From: Eucalyptus grandis
Taxonomy: Eukaryota > Streptophyta > Magnoliopsida > Myrtales > Myrtaceae
Length of the DNA: 64,000 nucleotides
Direction of reading: 5' to 3'
NCBI RefSeq assembly: GCF_016545825.1
Contig: NC_052619.1
Span: 7,641,501 to 7,705,500 of the forward strand
Shown: one piece after another, positions 11,464 through 22,916 of the stretch
How the letters are laid out: each line of letters opens with the position of its first letter
Numbering within the stretch: the first letter of the stretch is position 1
The notes under the pieces: generated by a model
Told to the model about the DNA's origin: nothing
Databases searched by the model: none
The model's input: only the letters and a program-made list of their open reading frames with translations
Made by a program: the position numbers and the translations under genes

Positions 11464-12165
11464 GAAGATGACATGGTTTAAGGTTGACCATGAACCTTGC
11501 GGTTTAGGAAAAGCCACCAACCCCATGGTTTAAGGATAAACCCATTAACCTTGTTGTTTAAGGGTAAACCCACGAACCCTGTGGTTTAGGAAAGCCACCA
11601 ACCCCGTGGTTTAAGGATAAACCCACTAACCTTGTGGTTTAAGGATAGACCCACGAACCGTGTGGTTTAGGAATAGACCCACGAACCGTGTGGTTTAAGG
11701 ATAGACCCACGAACCGTGTGGTTTAGGAAAGCCACCAACCCTGTGGTTTAAGGATAAACCCACCAACCATGTGGTTTAAGGATAGACCCATGAACCGTGT
11801 GGTTTAAGGATAGACCCACGAACCGTGTGGTTTAGGAAAGCCACCAACCCCGTGGTTTAAGGATAAACCCACGAACCGTGTGGTTTAGGAAAGCCACCAA
11901 CCCCGTGATTTAAGGATAAACCCACCAACCATGTGGTTTAAGGATAGACCCATGAACCGTGTGGTTTAAGGATAGACCCACGAACCGTGTGGTTTAGGAA
12001 AGCCACTAACCCCGTGGTTTAAGGATAAACCCACCAACCATTGTGGTTTAAGGATAGACCCACGAACCTTGTGAGATGACATGGTTTAAGGTTGACCATG
12101 AACCCTTGGAGATGGCATGGTTTAAGGCTGACCATGAACCCTTGATTTTTAGGGAAGGCAACCTG
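11464..12165 (-). repeat. 26-28-bp minisatellite in the 3' UTR of the Ogre-like element
   Basis: Roughly 25 units of the type GTGGTTTAAGGATA(A/G)ACCCAC alternate with a shorter GGTTTAGGAAAGCCACC type. At the ends there are ATGGTTTAAGGTTGACCAT units. All unit types contain an inverted repeat: GGTTTA/TAAACC, GGTTTA/TAGACC, GGTTT/AAGCC and CATGGT/ACCATG. Confidence 0.9.
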
Positions 12166-14207
12166 CTAACCCCTTTAAAACTACATGGCTTCATTGAGGA
12201 ATCCTATCAAACTCAACTTGAGTGAATGTCATTAGAGACGTCATCAAGAGACGTATTGGCAATATTGTAGCATTAATTGAACAAGCTAACCAAACTAAGT
12301 CCGACTGTTTTGGAAGAAACATTTGATTTCAATCAGCATCATGTGGCGCAAAATTGTCACATTGCTTGTGGATATATCATTAATCATCAAATTCTCTAGG
12401 AGTCAAGTTCTTATCAAGATGATCACGACTTGTGAACAAGGTTCATTAAGCATGCCAAACTAGAGCTTCTTAGTCAGAAAGGGCTTCTCACGCACTTTCA
12501 ATAAAATGGCTGCTTGATCCCATCCATTCATGTGGGAGATAACTGGCTGCTGAGGGTATCTCACATAACCCAGATCAAAGGCTTTTAGAAGCATTCGCGA
12601 TGAGCACAGTATGATCGATCAAAAGGTCTTTTGAAAAAGTCGCAATATAGGCTCGTTTAGGGCTTACATGAAGGAATTATTGCTTTGAGGCCAATAAGGG
12701 AACACTTGTTGCTATCTTCGTCGGGTTTACAAGTCGAGAACTTGAAAGGTAAGACAAGATAGGATTACTTCCACTTCTTCAAGCAATAATTTCTTTGTGG
12801 CATTCTCATTTTCACTCGAATCATCCCAATCAGAAGAGACTTCGGAAGAGGGTTGTAATGTTGGCTCGGGAAAGGCTTGAAAGGCTTAATATTTTCAAAG
12901 GGCTTTTTAAGAGTCAGTGATCATCATAGCATCATGACCGTGTCATTCGATCTTTCGAAGTCACTTGGCTTTTGAAACAGAGTGCATCTCGAAAGTCCCT
13001 TGATTAACCATTTATGTATGGAGGTTTGCTCTTCTGTAATTTCCTTTGCACTTGCAATGATTTTTTTTTTACTTAGACACTTGGACTTTGATAATTTTTT
13101 CACATAAGATGCGGCCTTTTGGCTTTCCCCCCCCTTTTTTTTCTTTTTTTTTTTTTTGACGGGCATTGACCTTGCTTTTACCAGGTACATTGCTTTTTCA
13201 TGCCCCCTAATTTGTCGAACTTTTTTTCTTTGAACTTTTATAGCTCTTATGACTTTTGAGATATTTTTCACATTTTGTCGTGACTGTCAATTGTGTTTGG
13301 TCAATTTTCATGCCTTGCCCCCAGTGAAGGGAGATGATCACCGCTCGAGGTTCAGAAATGAATAATCGTGGCCCAAATTGGTTAAAACAATGGATATCGG
13401 TGTTTGGGTAGAGAAGGAAATGCTCTTCTTCACTTTGGGATGAGTCAAGCTCTAATGAGAATTCCTTTGAAGCTATCACCAGAAGATTAATGTAAGTGAA
13501 AGTAATAGAATCTTTCTCAACATTTCGCTCTACAACATGATCATAACCTCCTATGCTGCCCCAATGTAGGGTTGTTCTTGACAATGGTACTTTGAAGTAT
13601 CATCTTTTTAGCCCAAAGTGATAACAGGAGATTAGTGCAATGTTCGGGATTGATGAAGGGAACGCCTTTATCATTTCGATCTTTGTGCTCAATGCGAATG
13701 AATCATTCGTCCTAAGAGAATGTCGATTTTCACTCAACTCTCAAAAGTGTCTAGAGGATGTGTCTGGTAATTGGCTTGCCTTTCTTCATCCTAAGTACTT
13801 CTCGTTTGGCATGGTTAACCTTTCACTCTTTTGCCCAAATAAAGTCATTTTTACGAGCCATTTGCTTGAGGGTCGCAGACGTGAAGCGTGCATAGTGACA
13901 TCAAAGAATAGGTCATGCGAATCATGTCATGCATTTTTGTTTTTGTCCTTGTTCTTTTGTTTGTTTGTTTTGCCCCCCTTTTTATCGTCTCAACTTACCT
14001 CTCAAAAGAGACATTCAACTTGTTGTGCGAAGACTTGATGGGTTCTTGAGTTGGTTCTTTCTCCTGCCATTTCCTCGTTCGACGGTAGGATGTCTGAAAC
14101 ACAAATAGATATGTGTGTATGCAACATATGCATGATATCTACAATGCTATGCATGATGCTATGCGACTTGAATTGTGCATGAAGTGGCCCCTCGGCCTCG
14201 ATTTCAT
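12166..14207 (-). other. 3' untranslated region of the Ogre-like element
   Basis: About 2 kb lies between the pol stop and the minisatellites. Open frames such as 13584-13207 on the minus strand have no recognisable domain. Several blocks are recognisably homologous to 54300-55000 of the gag-only element. An example is a GGGCATTGACCTTGCTTTTA-like block at about 13160 and again at about 54470 and 54550, followed by TGCCCC(A/G)ATGT and GAAATGCTCTTC blocks. This shows a shared 3' region, not a gene. Confidence 0.75.
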
Positions 14208-17200
14208 TCATGGAAAATACTTCTTAACTGCATCAGCGTTTACAGGTCTAGGCAATTCACTGCCATCCATTTCAACTAAAATCATGGCACCACCAGGAAG
14301 AATCTTCTTAATAACATACGGTCCTTCATAATTCGGGGTGAATTTGCCACGAGGATCGGGTATGATCGGAAGCACCTTTCTTAACACCAGGTCGTTGACT
14401 TCGAAGTGTCTGGGACGCCCCTTTCGGTTGAAGGCTTTTGCGACTCGTCTCTGATAGCACTGACCATGACACATAGCTTGCAATCTCTTCTCATCGATCA
14501 TGTTTAACTGCTCATGCCTCTGTTGCATCCACTCAGTCTCATCAAGCGTAGATTGAGAAAGGATTCTTAAAGAAGGGACTTCAACTTCAACAGGCAAGAC
14601 TGCCTCCATCCCGTATACGAGTGAGAAAGGAGTTGCCCCTGTGGAGGTGCGAATAGAAGTTCGGTATGCCATTAGCGCGTAAGGGAGCCTATCATGCCAA
14701 TCACGATAATTTTCAGCGGTCTTTGATAAGATTTTCTTTATATTCTTGTTTGCCGCCTCCACTGCTCCATTCATCTAAGGACGGTACGGTGACGAGTTCA
14801 AGTGCTTAATTCGAAATTCGCTGAACAAACCATCTATGACTTTGTTATTCAAATTAGTGCTGTTGTCGGTAATGATCGCCTCCGGTACCCCGTAACGAGC
14901 GATAATGTCACGACGAATGAACTTTGCCACATTCTTGGCAGTAACATTAACATACGAGTTGGCCTCGATCCACTTGGTAAAATAATCTATTGCCACCAAG
15001 ATAAATCGATGCCCATTTGAAGCTTTGGGGTTAATGGGCCCGATCACGTCAATTCCCCACATTGAAAAGGGCCAGGGTTGAGACATTTGGTGAAGTTCAA
15101 TTGGAGGGGCATTTATCCTGTCTCCATAAATTTGGCACTGGTGACACCGTCGTACGTGCTGAATGCAGTCAGACTCTATGGTCAGCCAATAATAACCGAG
15201 TCGCATGATCTTTCTCACCAAGAAGTGTCCATTCATATGGGGGCCGCACTCCCCTTCATGTATCTCTTTCATCAAACGATCAGCTTCTTCAGCATCAACA
15301 CACCTTAGCAATGTTGAGTCAAAGGACCTTTTGTAGAGGACATCTCCACTGGTGAAGAATTTCGATGCTAGCTTTATCAAATGCTTTCTGTCTGCTGCTT
15401 CACTTCCTTCTGGGAATTCACCCTTCTGCAGATACTTCAAGATGTCGTGATACCAAGGTTGTCCATCTGGTTCCTCTTTAACCGTCATACAATAAGCCGG
15501 GCGCCGAAGGATTTCGATTCTCAGTGGTTCAATGTCCAAGCCTCCAGTTACTTGCAACATTGAAGACAAGGTAGCTAGGGCATCGGCGAACTGATTTTGA
15601 GACCTTGGTAAGTATTTGAATGATATTTCTTGGAATTCTTCCGTCAACTCTCCTAGGAACTCATGATACGGAATTAATTTAGAATCATGTGTTCGCCATT
15701 TGCCTTCAGTCTGTAAGATGATAAGGGTTGAATCGCCATAAACTTGCAGCTTCCGAATTTTCATATCGACGGCGGCTTGGAGGCCAAGAACGCATGCTTC
15801 GTATTCAGCAATGTTATTCGTGCAAGGGAACGTCAATTTAGCAGCGACGGGGTAATGTTGTCCATCCGGGGAGATAAGAACTGCCCCAGTACCCGACCCG
15901 GCTAAATTAACTGCACCATCAAAGTACATTGTCCATTTGTCTCTTGATACAAATAAAATTCGCTCTTCTGCATCACTATCCTCATCAGATGCTCTGGACC
16001 TCTCGGAATTTTCTGCCAACATGTCTGCTATGGCTCGACCTTTAACAGACTTTTGTCCCAAGCTTTGAACGTCAAACTCAGAAATTAAGATTTGCCATTT
16101 GGCCAACTTCCCAACCAAAGCCGGCTTCTCTAGGAGATACCTGATAGGATCGTTTTCAGTCACCAACAAGATTCGGTGATGAAGTGTATATTGCCGTAGC
16201 CTGTGCAAGACCCAAATTAAAGCCACACAAGTTCTCTCAACTTCCGTATAGTTCATCTCGGAAATAGTGAACTTCTTGCTCAAGTAGTATCTTGCGCATT
16301 CTCTCCCATCATTTGGTCTCTTCTGGGCTAACATAGCTCTCAATGACTCGTCATGTATGGTTAAGTACAAAATCAGGGGAATTTTAGGGAGTGGGGGCAC
16401 TAAGACTGGTGCATGAGTGAGATAATGTTTTATTTTCTCAAAGGCACCCCGGCACTCGGCATTCCACTCGATCTTTGCATTCTTTTTCATGAGCTTGAAG
16501 AATGGCTTCGCCGTTTCAGACAACTGACAAATGAATCTCGCCACATAATTAAGTCGTCCCATCAGGTTGCGGACTTCTTTGATGGTAGTCGGTGGTCGTA
16601 AGTCGCAAATGGCTTTAACTTTCGACGGATCAATCTCTATGCCCCTATTACTAACCATGAATCCTAATAGTTTCCCAGATTTCGCTCCAAAAACGCATTT
16701 TGCGGGATTGAGGTGCAACTTGAACTTCCGAAGACGTTCAAACAACCTTCGCAAGACTTTAACATGATCTTCACCACGTCTCGATTTCACAATCATGTCG
16801 TCGACGTATACTTCGATTTCCTTGTGCATCATGTCATGGAATAACGTGACCATGGCCCTCTGATACGTTGCCCCAGCATTCTTTAGACTGAAAGGCATCA
16901 CTTTGTAGCAGAAAGTTCCCCAAGGAGTTATGAATGATGTTTTGCTCCTGTCTTCCTCCTTCATACGAATTTGGTTATATCCGGAAAAGCCGTCCATGAA
17001 GGAGAATAACTCAAATCCCGATGTACTATCAACTAAAACATCGATATGTGGGAGCGGAAAGTCGTCCTTGGGACTTGCTCGATTCAAGTCGCGATAGTCA
17101 ACACACACCCTGATTCGCCCATCTTTCTTCATTACGGGCACAATATTTGCTACCCAATCAGGGTAACGAGTCACTTCAATAAAGTCTACTTTTAGTAGTT

Positions 17201-17608
17201 TCATCACTTCTTCTTCAATCTTCTTGGACAACTCTGGTTTAGTTCTCCTGAGTCTTTGCTTCTTAGGTGGCATATTGGGGTCTATTGGTAAAGCATGTTC
17301 CACAATTTCCGGATCCAATCCCGGCATGTCGGCATATGTCCAGGCAAACACATCTTGATACTCTTTCAGAAGATTAGTCATCCTTTCGCCTCGATTCCGA
17401 GAGACAGCTCGATCTTTACCTCCTTGACATTCTCTGCATCACCCAGATTTATGGTGATTGTTTGCTCTTCAGTCAACAGCTTCGATTCTTCGTGTCGATT
17501 CCACTCGCGCTCGATCCCCTTCTGATCATCGTCGTCCGTGTCGTCAGAACCTGAGGGACTTTCTTCATGCACATCTGAGTCACATGCGTCCTTATCATGA
17601 TTATGCAT
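14208..17608 (-). pseudogene. Ogre-like pol: reverse transcriptase, two RNase H domains, integrase
   Basis: The main open frame is 17381-14775 (868 codons). It is preceded in another frame by 17608-17378, an acidic linker ending IELSLGIEA, so one base was probably lost at about 17382. RT motifs include FMDGFSGYNQI (about residue 128) and YVDDMIVKS (about 192). A first, degenerate RNase H follows, then a second with FDGAVN, AEYEACVLGL, YGDSTLI and FADALA, giving all four acidic catalytic residues. Integrase shows the zinc site (GPHMNGHF ... CHQC), the first Asp in MWGID and the second in ITDNSTN. An amber codon at 14775-14777 interrupts the frame just before NGAVEAAN, which carries the catalytic Glu and continues open to 14208 (ending VKKYFP). 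Apart from these two lesions it is well preserved. Confidence 0.93.
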
Positions 17609-18039
17609 AATGTAATGCCTGAGATGCGATGAAATGAGTTAGAGTAATGTCGACAACAAAGACGATGCATGTAGTTTTCGAAAAAATTTTGAAGTATTTT
17701 TGTAAAAATTTCAAGAACTCGTCCTCATATCCTCGGATTTCCTCGTTCTTGCAAAACAGTCAAATAAGGGAGCATGTGGAGGCCTAGGCCTCAGCGACCA
17801 TCATAGGGCTAGTTTGATGTGCTTCCACATGTCCTCAATAAAACATGTGTCTATTTTATTGAATGAAGAAAGATAAGGCCGCATTTTAACACATACCACC
17901 CTCGACCAACGGCTCAAGATCGGGGTTGACCACAGTTCACGTTACAAATGAAAAAAAAAGAAATAGAGAAAGGAAAACTACAAGATCCCGCGCAGGGGAT
18001 AAGACATAAAACGAAAGACTATGCTAAACAAGAGCCGCC
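17609..18039 (-). other. Non-coding interval between gag and RT of the Ogre-like element
   Basis: All three minus-strand frames are closed. Ogre elements of other plants carry a spliced intron between protease and RT, and this interval is in that position. A possible 3' splice site, CATCTCAG/G, is at 17619-17623, just before the acidic linker frame. I could not identify a convincing partner donor, so the intron remains a hypothesis. Confidence 0.45.
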
Positions 18040-20581
18040 CTACTCTGGAGGGACAGTCATGACTTCAGAGGACTCAGCTTCCTCGCACGCCAGGATGGCG
18101 CATATGACATCCTCCTCGAATAGCTCGGTCACACCATAGATATTCTCCTCTTCCTTGAACAACATCCTTGGAGGTCCTGGAAACGTCTCCTCCAGCAACA
18201 GGGAAAACGGGCTTTGATAGCCCTCATCCTCTTCAGTCTAGGCAATGCGTTCACTCTGGTCTCTGTACCCGCCTTGGCCTCCTTGGCCACCTCGGCTACC
18301 TCGGCCCCTATGTCTTCCACGGCTTCCTCGGTTGTTATGGCCTCCCCGCTTCTCGATATATCCGAAGCCTCTTCCAGTAAAGGAGATTTGGTCTTTTAGT
18401 AGAACAGCCCCAACAAACTCTTCCAATTGGACTTCATCGATTGATTCAGGCACGTGCACCTCATTAAGGACTTTAAGCAAAATATCCCTGTGTTTCTCAG
18501 AAGATTTGAATAATTCTAAGAGGGAGATTTGAGCCGGCAGCTTCTGCAGCTAATCTACAACATTGAACTCACTAGACTTTACTACGGCCAAGAATTGTTT
18601 TACCTCCTCCTCGGTCACGGCCTTCTTTTCTACTCCTTTGTCAGGGGCGTAACAGCGGCCTGATCGCGTGATAGTGTCCACCTCAGTTGTTCCGTAGTCC
18701 CAAGGTACAGCTTTGGGATCAAATTTGGGAGGATTCTCCAACACTATCATTCCATCTTTCTCCCAAGGTGGCAATTCTATCGTGACTGGCGTTGCGTTCC
18801 CTCGCGTGACTTCAATTGCTGACATCTCCTTGACCATAAGGTCGATCACCATGGGTTCAGTGATTTCCATCTTAATATCATCAGCGGTCTCCTCATCAGG
18901 TAGTTCAATCACTATTGGGGTTATCATAGCTATAACCCCTTCCTCATACAAAGCTGGGGTTTTCAAAATTCCAGGCATAACCTCCTTTGCCCGAGATATA
19001 CAAGCAAACTTACAAAAAGAAGAGCGGAATGATGATGGCATTATCATGGACACGACCCCCTCCTCCTCTTCTCCGCGGCGGATTACCCCTATGGCTACCA
19101 TCTTGCGAACGCGGTTCAACTTCTCTTCTGGAGTCACATCATCCTGACTTTCGTAATATCCCACTAGCACTAAGGAGTTGTACAACCTGGAAGCATCCAC
19201 CACTAGAGGCTGTTGACTCGCCCGCGTCTCCTTGGAAATTGAGTTCACTCCCCCTACATGATTTGGTAGAGGGTTCTGTTGCACATTTGGTTGAGCTTCC
19301 TTGAAAGTCAAGATCTTCTTGTCTAGAAGCTGTTGAACTTTATATCTCAGCACATTGCAATCATCTACATCATGCCCCCTCTCTCCCATGTGGTATTCGC
19401 AAGTCTTGTTCATATCGAACCCGGCGAACCTCGGGGGATTGTCCCTTGGTACCTCCTTCGCGACCATCCTCTTTTCGAGGAGCATGGGCAACAGCTTTGA
19501 CAGCGGGCGCGGCAATGGAGAAAAATCCTTTCGAAAAGGCCTCTTGACGTTATCATATGCTCGTGACGAACTACCTTGGACCACTATGGGCTTATGCGCA
19601 GGTGTTGAGGACGGTCGAGGGAAAGGCGGCTCCTGCACAAGTGCTACTTCAACTGCGGCCTCCTTATCTTTTCTTGCCGGGAATTTCTTCGTGCCTCCGG
19701 TTGAAATCTTTCCCTCGACCATTGCCCATTCGACTCCTTCACCTACCTCAACTAGCTGCGAAAATGTCTGGCAACCTGAGAACACTAACCCTTGGAAGTA
19801 TTCAGGGGGTAACGTCTTAAGGAACAGTTGTTTCATCTCCCTCTCATTTAAGGTCGGCTTCACTTGTGAGGCCATGGTCCTCCATCTTTGCGCAAAGGCC
19901 TTGAATGACTCGTTCCTCTTCTTCTCAATACGAGTCAATTCTTCTCTCGTGGGGGCGAGCTCGGTATTAAACCGGTATTGCTGCAAGAACTCATTGGTTA
20001 AATCCTCCCAACTAGTGAGTTCTTCAATGTCCAGCGCAATGAACCACGTTAGAGCAATGCCTTCCAAGCTATCTTGAAATGTGTGTATGAGAAATGGCAC
20101 GTTGTCAGCATAACGAGCCATTTTCCTCATGTAATACCTGAGGTGGGTCTTGGGACATCCCGTCCCGTCATATTTTCTTGTGAACTCAGGTTCTTGGAAG
20201 TTTTCAGGGAAGTTCGTCTTGGTGTATGGAGACAACCTATCAGCTCCTTTCAGCTCGTAACCCTGCAAGGCACACAGTCGCTTTTCCATCTTTGCCAAGC
20301 GTTTTTCACTCTCTTCACTTAGACGGGGCGTTGGGTTTTCCTTCGGAGGGGGATCCAAATTGACAATGATTGGCATGACAGAAGGAGCCTCCCCAGCAGT
20401 TTCTTTCCCAGGGGGATCAACAACGTGTATGCCTTCTGTCGACACCGGAGTGGATGTTCCAGTGACAGCCACAGTGGGAGGCTCCTTGAGCTTTTGGCTT
20501 ATTTCAAGCATCATTGCGGTGAGTTGGGCCAGCTTGGTCCTCCATCTTGGCCATGCATACGTTGGTGTCCTCGTTCTCCAT
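18040..20581 (-). pseudogene. Ogre-like gag, with amber stops and no visible protease
   Basis: The likely start is the ATG at 20581 (MENEDTNVCMAKMED), followed by a one-base shift near 20540. The long frame then runs 20514-18550 (654 codons). It contains the retrotransposon gag domain (YDGTGCPKTHLRYYMRKMAR ... WEDLTNEFLQQYRFN ... FKAFAQRWRTMASQVKP) and the atypical knuckle CEYHMGERGHDVDDC common to Tat/Ogre gag. The same frame continues after a TAG at 18550 (LQKLPAQISLLELF ... LLKDQISFT), is stopped again by TAG at 18238, and ends at 18040. In related elements the segment ending in ISFT leads straight into the aspartic protease. Here it runs into a Gly/Arg-rich stretch (GRGFGYIEKRGGHNNRGSRG) and no D(S/T/N)G motif is readable. 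An internal deletion is the simplest reading. Confidence 0.85.
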
Positions 20582-20926
20582 TCTGACTTTTGCGCGCGTG
20601 CGAATTGGGGATCTCCCCTTGGCCGTGTCGACGAACGGTAAAAGATAATCGATCAGCTAGTACCTGGAAACGGATAGATAAGCATGTATAAGCATGGAGT
20701 AATGATTAGGCGGTCGGTCCATGACAAAGATCTAATCGCCCAAATTTGCTCGTTTCATTGAAAGCAAGGTTGCTATATAACGCAGGAAAAGACATGAGGG
20801 AGAATCCCTAAACAACAAGGTTAATCATGACTCTTATCTCCCGATAACGCGACTCGAGACAAATTCTTTAACATTGTAACATAGGTGAGCATTGACATAT
20901 TACATATCGCACTTGACTCGATCTAA

Positions 20927-22228
20927 CTAATGAGGACAGCTCCCGCTTGTGACTGCTCCTCTAACTCGAGTCAACTTCGAGGCACGCTCCTCGGCTTCTT
21001 CGAGCTTCCTTTTGAGGCGCTTGATCTCGGCTCGATGGGTGATCTTTAATGGCACGACGGGAATCTTCGGGCGTAGGCTCTCTAGGACTTTATGCCTAAG
21101 GATGTATTCCGTTGAGGCATAATAAGTCTTCTCTTGCCCTTCCAACTCCTCTTCGGGCCATATTAGCTTCCGGGGATGGCACATATCCCACATCGACTTG
21201 ACTAATGCAACGGAGTCTTCGTGATCTTGGCATCCATTAGGGAAGTCTATCCTGAGTGGGTCTTCTTGAATCATCGGTGGAAGTTGTTGAACCTCTTGGA
21301 ACTGACGGGCGACTCGGGTTGGGTAATACTCAGTGACTCCGGTAATTCCCAACAAAGGAACAGGTCCAGTAAGCCCACACACGAATCGCGCTTCTCGAAT
21401 TTGGAGCCATTTGGCATGCCATTGGAAATCTTCGGGTCCAGGGTTGGTCATGAAAGCTAACCACTCAGAATAGTGATAGTCGGGGGCAAACGTCTTCCTA
21501 TCTTTAAATTTCAGGATAGGGTGGCTAGAGTCAGAGATGTCTTTCACGGTCATTAGGCTACCAAATCCTTTAACGTGAGAGAAGAACCAAATTTGCAAGA
21601 GTTCAGGAGGAGCGTGGAAAGTTTTGTTTTTGTTTTCTTTGAAACGGGTAAGGGAAAGAAAAGTTTCATTCAGGATGGCGTTAACAAAACCCTTTCCCAT
21701 ACATGTCTCACGAACTACCCATGCCACGGAAGGGTTAATAGCGTTCTTACAATGTGGGAATAACACAAACCCGAAGAAGGCTAGCAGGAAGATCCTATTC
21801 TTTTGAAAAGATGGGGCATTTTGAAAAAGCTCATTTAGGAATGAAAATGGGCAAGTCTTGCGATTAGCTTTCAAAACTTTCCTCACGTCATCCTCCTTAA
21901 CTCTAAGGAAATCGGATAAAGTCGATGCATGCTCAGTCCCTACAGGTGGGCCAATTAACTCCGACACTAAGGGCTTTCCCATGGCAACACTGTATTCTTC
22001 CAGAGTTGGAGTGAGTTCGTGATCGCCGAGTATGAATGTGCAAGTTTCGGGGCACCACACATGCGCTAACGCTTGTACTACACCAGAATGAGTTTCTATC
22101 TCTAATAGGGGAAGTAAACATCCAACATATGATCGCACCCAATCGCAGCCAGTTGGATCCAATTTATTCCACCACGCGCGAAGCTTGGCTTTCGGGACGG
22201 AGATGATGCGAAGATCAGGTACCCCCAT
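20927..22228 (-). CDS. ORF1 of the Ogre-like element (extra ORF before gag)
   Basis: An uninterrupted 433-codon frame starts MGVPDLRIISVPKAKLRAWW and ends with a coiled coil (KRLKRKLEEAEERASKL). It includes CDWVRSYVGCLLPLLEIET and an LTPTLEEYS...MGKPL segment. The latter resembles the plant mobile domain / retrotransposon ORF1 proteins found upstream of gag in Ogre elements. Function in the family is unknown; a role in packaging or in regulating the host is only speculation. The ATG lies 12 bases after a candidate 3' splice site (22241), so splicing of the leader would bring this ORF nearer the cap. It is the only ORF of this element without a visible lesion. Confidence 0.85.
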   Translation of the reverse strand: MGVPDLRIISVPKAKLRAWWNKLDPTGCDWVRSYVGCLLPLLEIETHSGVVQALAHVWCPETCTFILGDHELTPTLEEYSVAMGKPLVSELIGPPVGTEHASTLSDFLRVKEDDVRKVLKANRKTCPFSFLNELFQNAPSFQKNRIFLLAFFGFVLFPHCKNAINPSVAWVVRETCMGKGFVNAILNETFLSLTRFKENKNKTFHAPPELLQIWFFSHVKGFGSLMTVKDISDSSHPILKFKDRKTFAPDYHYSEWLAFMTNPGPEDFQWHAKWLQIREARFVCGLTGPVPLLGITGVTEYYPTRVARQFQEVQQLPPMIQEDPLRIDFPNGCQDHEDSVALVKSMWDMCHPRKLIWPEEELEGQEKTYYASTEYILRHKVLESLRPKIPVVPLKITHRAEIKRLKRKLEEAEERASKLTRVRGAVTSGSCPH

Positions 22229-22240
22229 TGTGTGATCAAC

Positions 22241-22314
22241 CTAATTTATCATGGACCGACCAAAATGAAAGCAAATAAGTAAATTGCGAAGAAAAGAATT
22301 CAAGAAAAACTTAC
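22241..22314 (-). other. Candidate 74-nt intron in the leader of the Ogre-like element
   Basis: On the minus strand a strong donor AGG/GTAAGTTTTTC begins at 22314 and an acceptor GATAAATTAG/GT ends at 22241. The segment between is T-rich, as in plant introns. The gag-only element has an equivalent 73-nt segment at 57727-57799 in the homologous part of its leader, with donor GTAAGT and acceptor TCTAG/GT conserved. This is predicted from sequence only. Confidence 0.5.
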
Positions 22315-22894
22315 CCTACTCATTGAGCATCGATGTTAAGGTCATGGACATGCACATGGATAGTGGTTCGAATTCTACTCTAGATGGCCCAAAATGAAGC
22401 CATGGGATCACAGGACTGAACCAACAAGCTCGTGGCTAGGTCGTGTTACCCATGACTCCGGCTTTGTCAAAGGACCAACCCGTGTCGCATGCTCGCAGAC
22501 CAGGGTGGGGACCTCTGACATCAAGAAAGAAATTTCGGGGTTAAGGTGGGCGACTCGTACTACGTGCTTGTAGTCGGAGTGGTATCCACCTCAACACCAT
22601 CCTAAATGATCCTATGCAGCCCAGGTCCGGCGGCAGGTAGTGTGTGCTATGGTGTAGTGCAATGCAGGAGACTCATGCATAATAATTTAAAAAAACAATC
22701 AGCACTTCAAACATGAATAAACCATTCACTCTTATACCCCTACAAAACAAATGTTAGAAATCACCACCCCTTATAACTCCCATAAACAATTAACATTTGA
22801 CATGTTATGGATGCACATACTATCTTTGCTGCCAAACAAAAATATTTTTGAACAAGATTAATTTTGGCCTAAGTCCTCTAAAGTTTAAAACCAA
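22315..22894 (-). other. 5' leader of the Ogre-like element
   Basis: Untranslated sequence between the primer site and the candidate intron. It is homologous in blocks to 57800-58400 of the gag-only element: AAGAAATTTCGGG, then GTATCC..CTCAACACCATCCTA, then GCAGCCC. Conserved leaders of this kind usually contain the RNA packaging and dimerisation signals. Confidence 0.7.
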
Positions 22895-22913
22895 GTCCCC
22901 AGCGGAGTCGCCA
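22895..22913 (-). other. Primer binding site, tRNA-Arg type
   Basis: The minus strand reads TGGCGACTCCGCTGGGGAC three bases after the LTR end. Its complement, ending CGGAGTCGCCA, is the 3' acceptor end of plant tRNA-Arg(ACG) with CCA, as I know that tRNA. tRNA-Arg priming is characteristic of Ogre-type elements. An identical site is at 58402-58420. Confidence 0.9.
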
Positions 22914-22916
22914 AGC

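Noticed and set aside
10880..11491. Open frames with a 16-residue repeat on both strands
   Set aside because: The 48-base repeat period is a multiple of three, which keeps frames open in any repeat. No start context or conservation supports translation.
10893..12165. CRISPR-like array of short repeats
   Set aside because: Repeats are contiguous with no unique spacers, lie inside a plant retroelement, and no cas genes exist.
13207..13584. 125-codon open frame on the minus strand of the Ogre-like 3' region as an accessory gene
   Set aside because: The homologous stretch of the gag-only element (54700-55000) has indels that do not keep the frame.
17619..17896. Specific intron GGTATGTG...CTCAG between gag and RT
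   Set aside because: The donor lies downstream of an in-frame stop at 18040, so splicing it would not restore a continuous frame. Only the 3' splice site is kept as a possibility.
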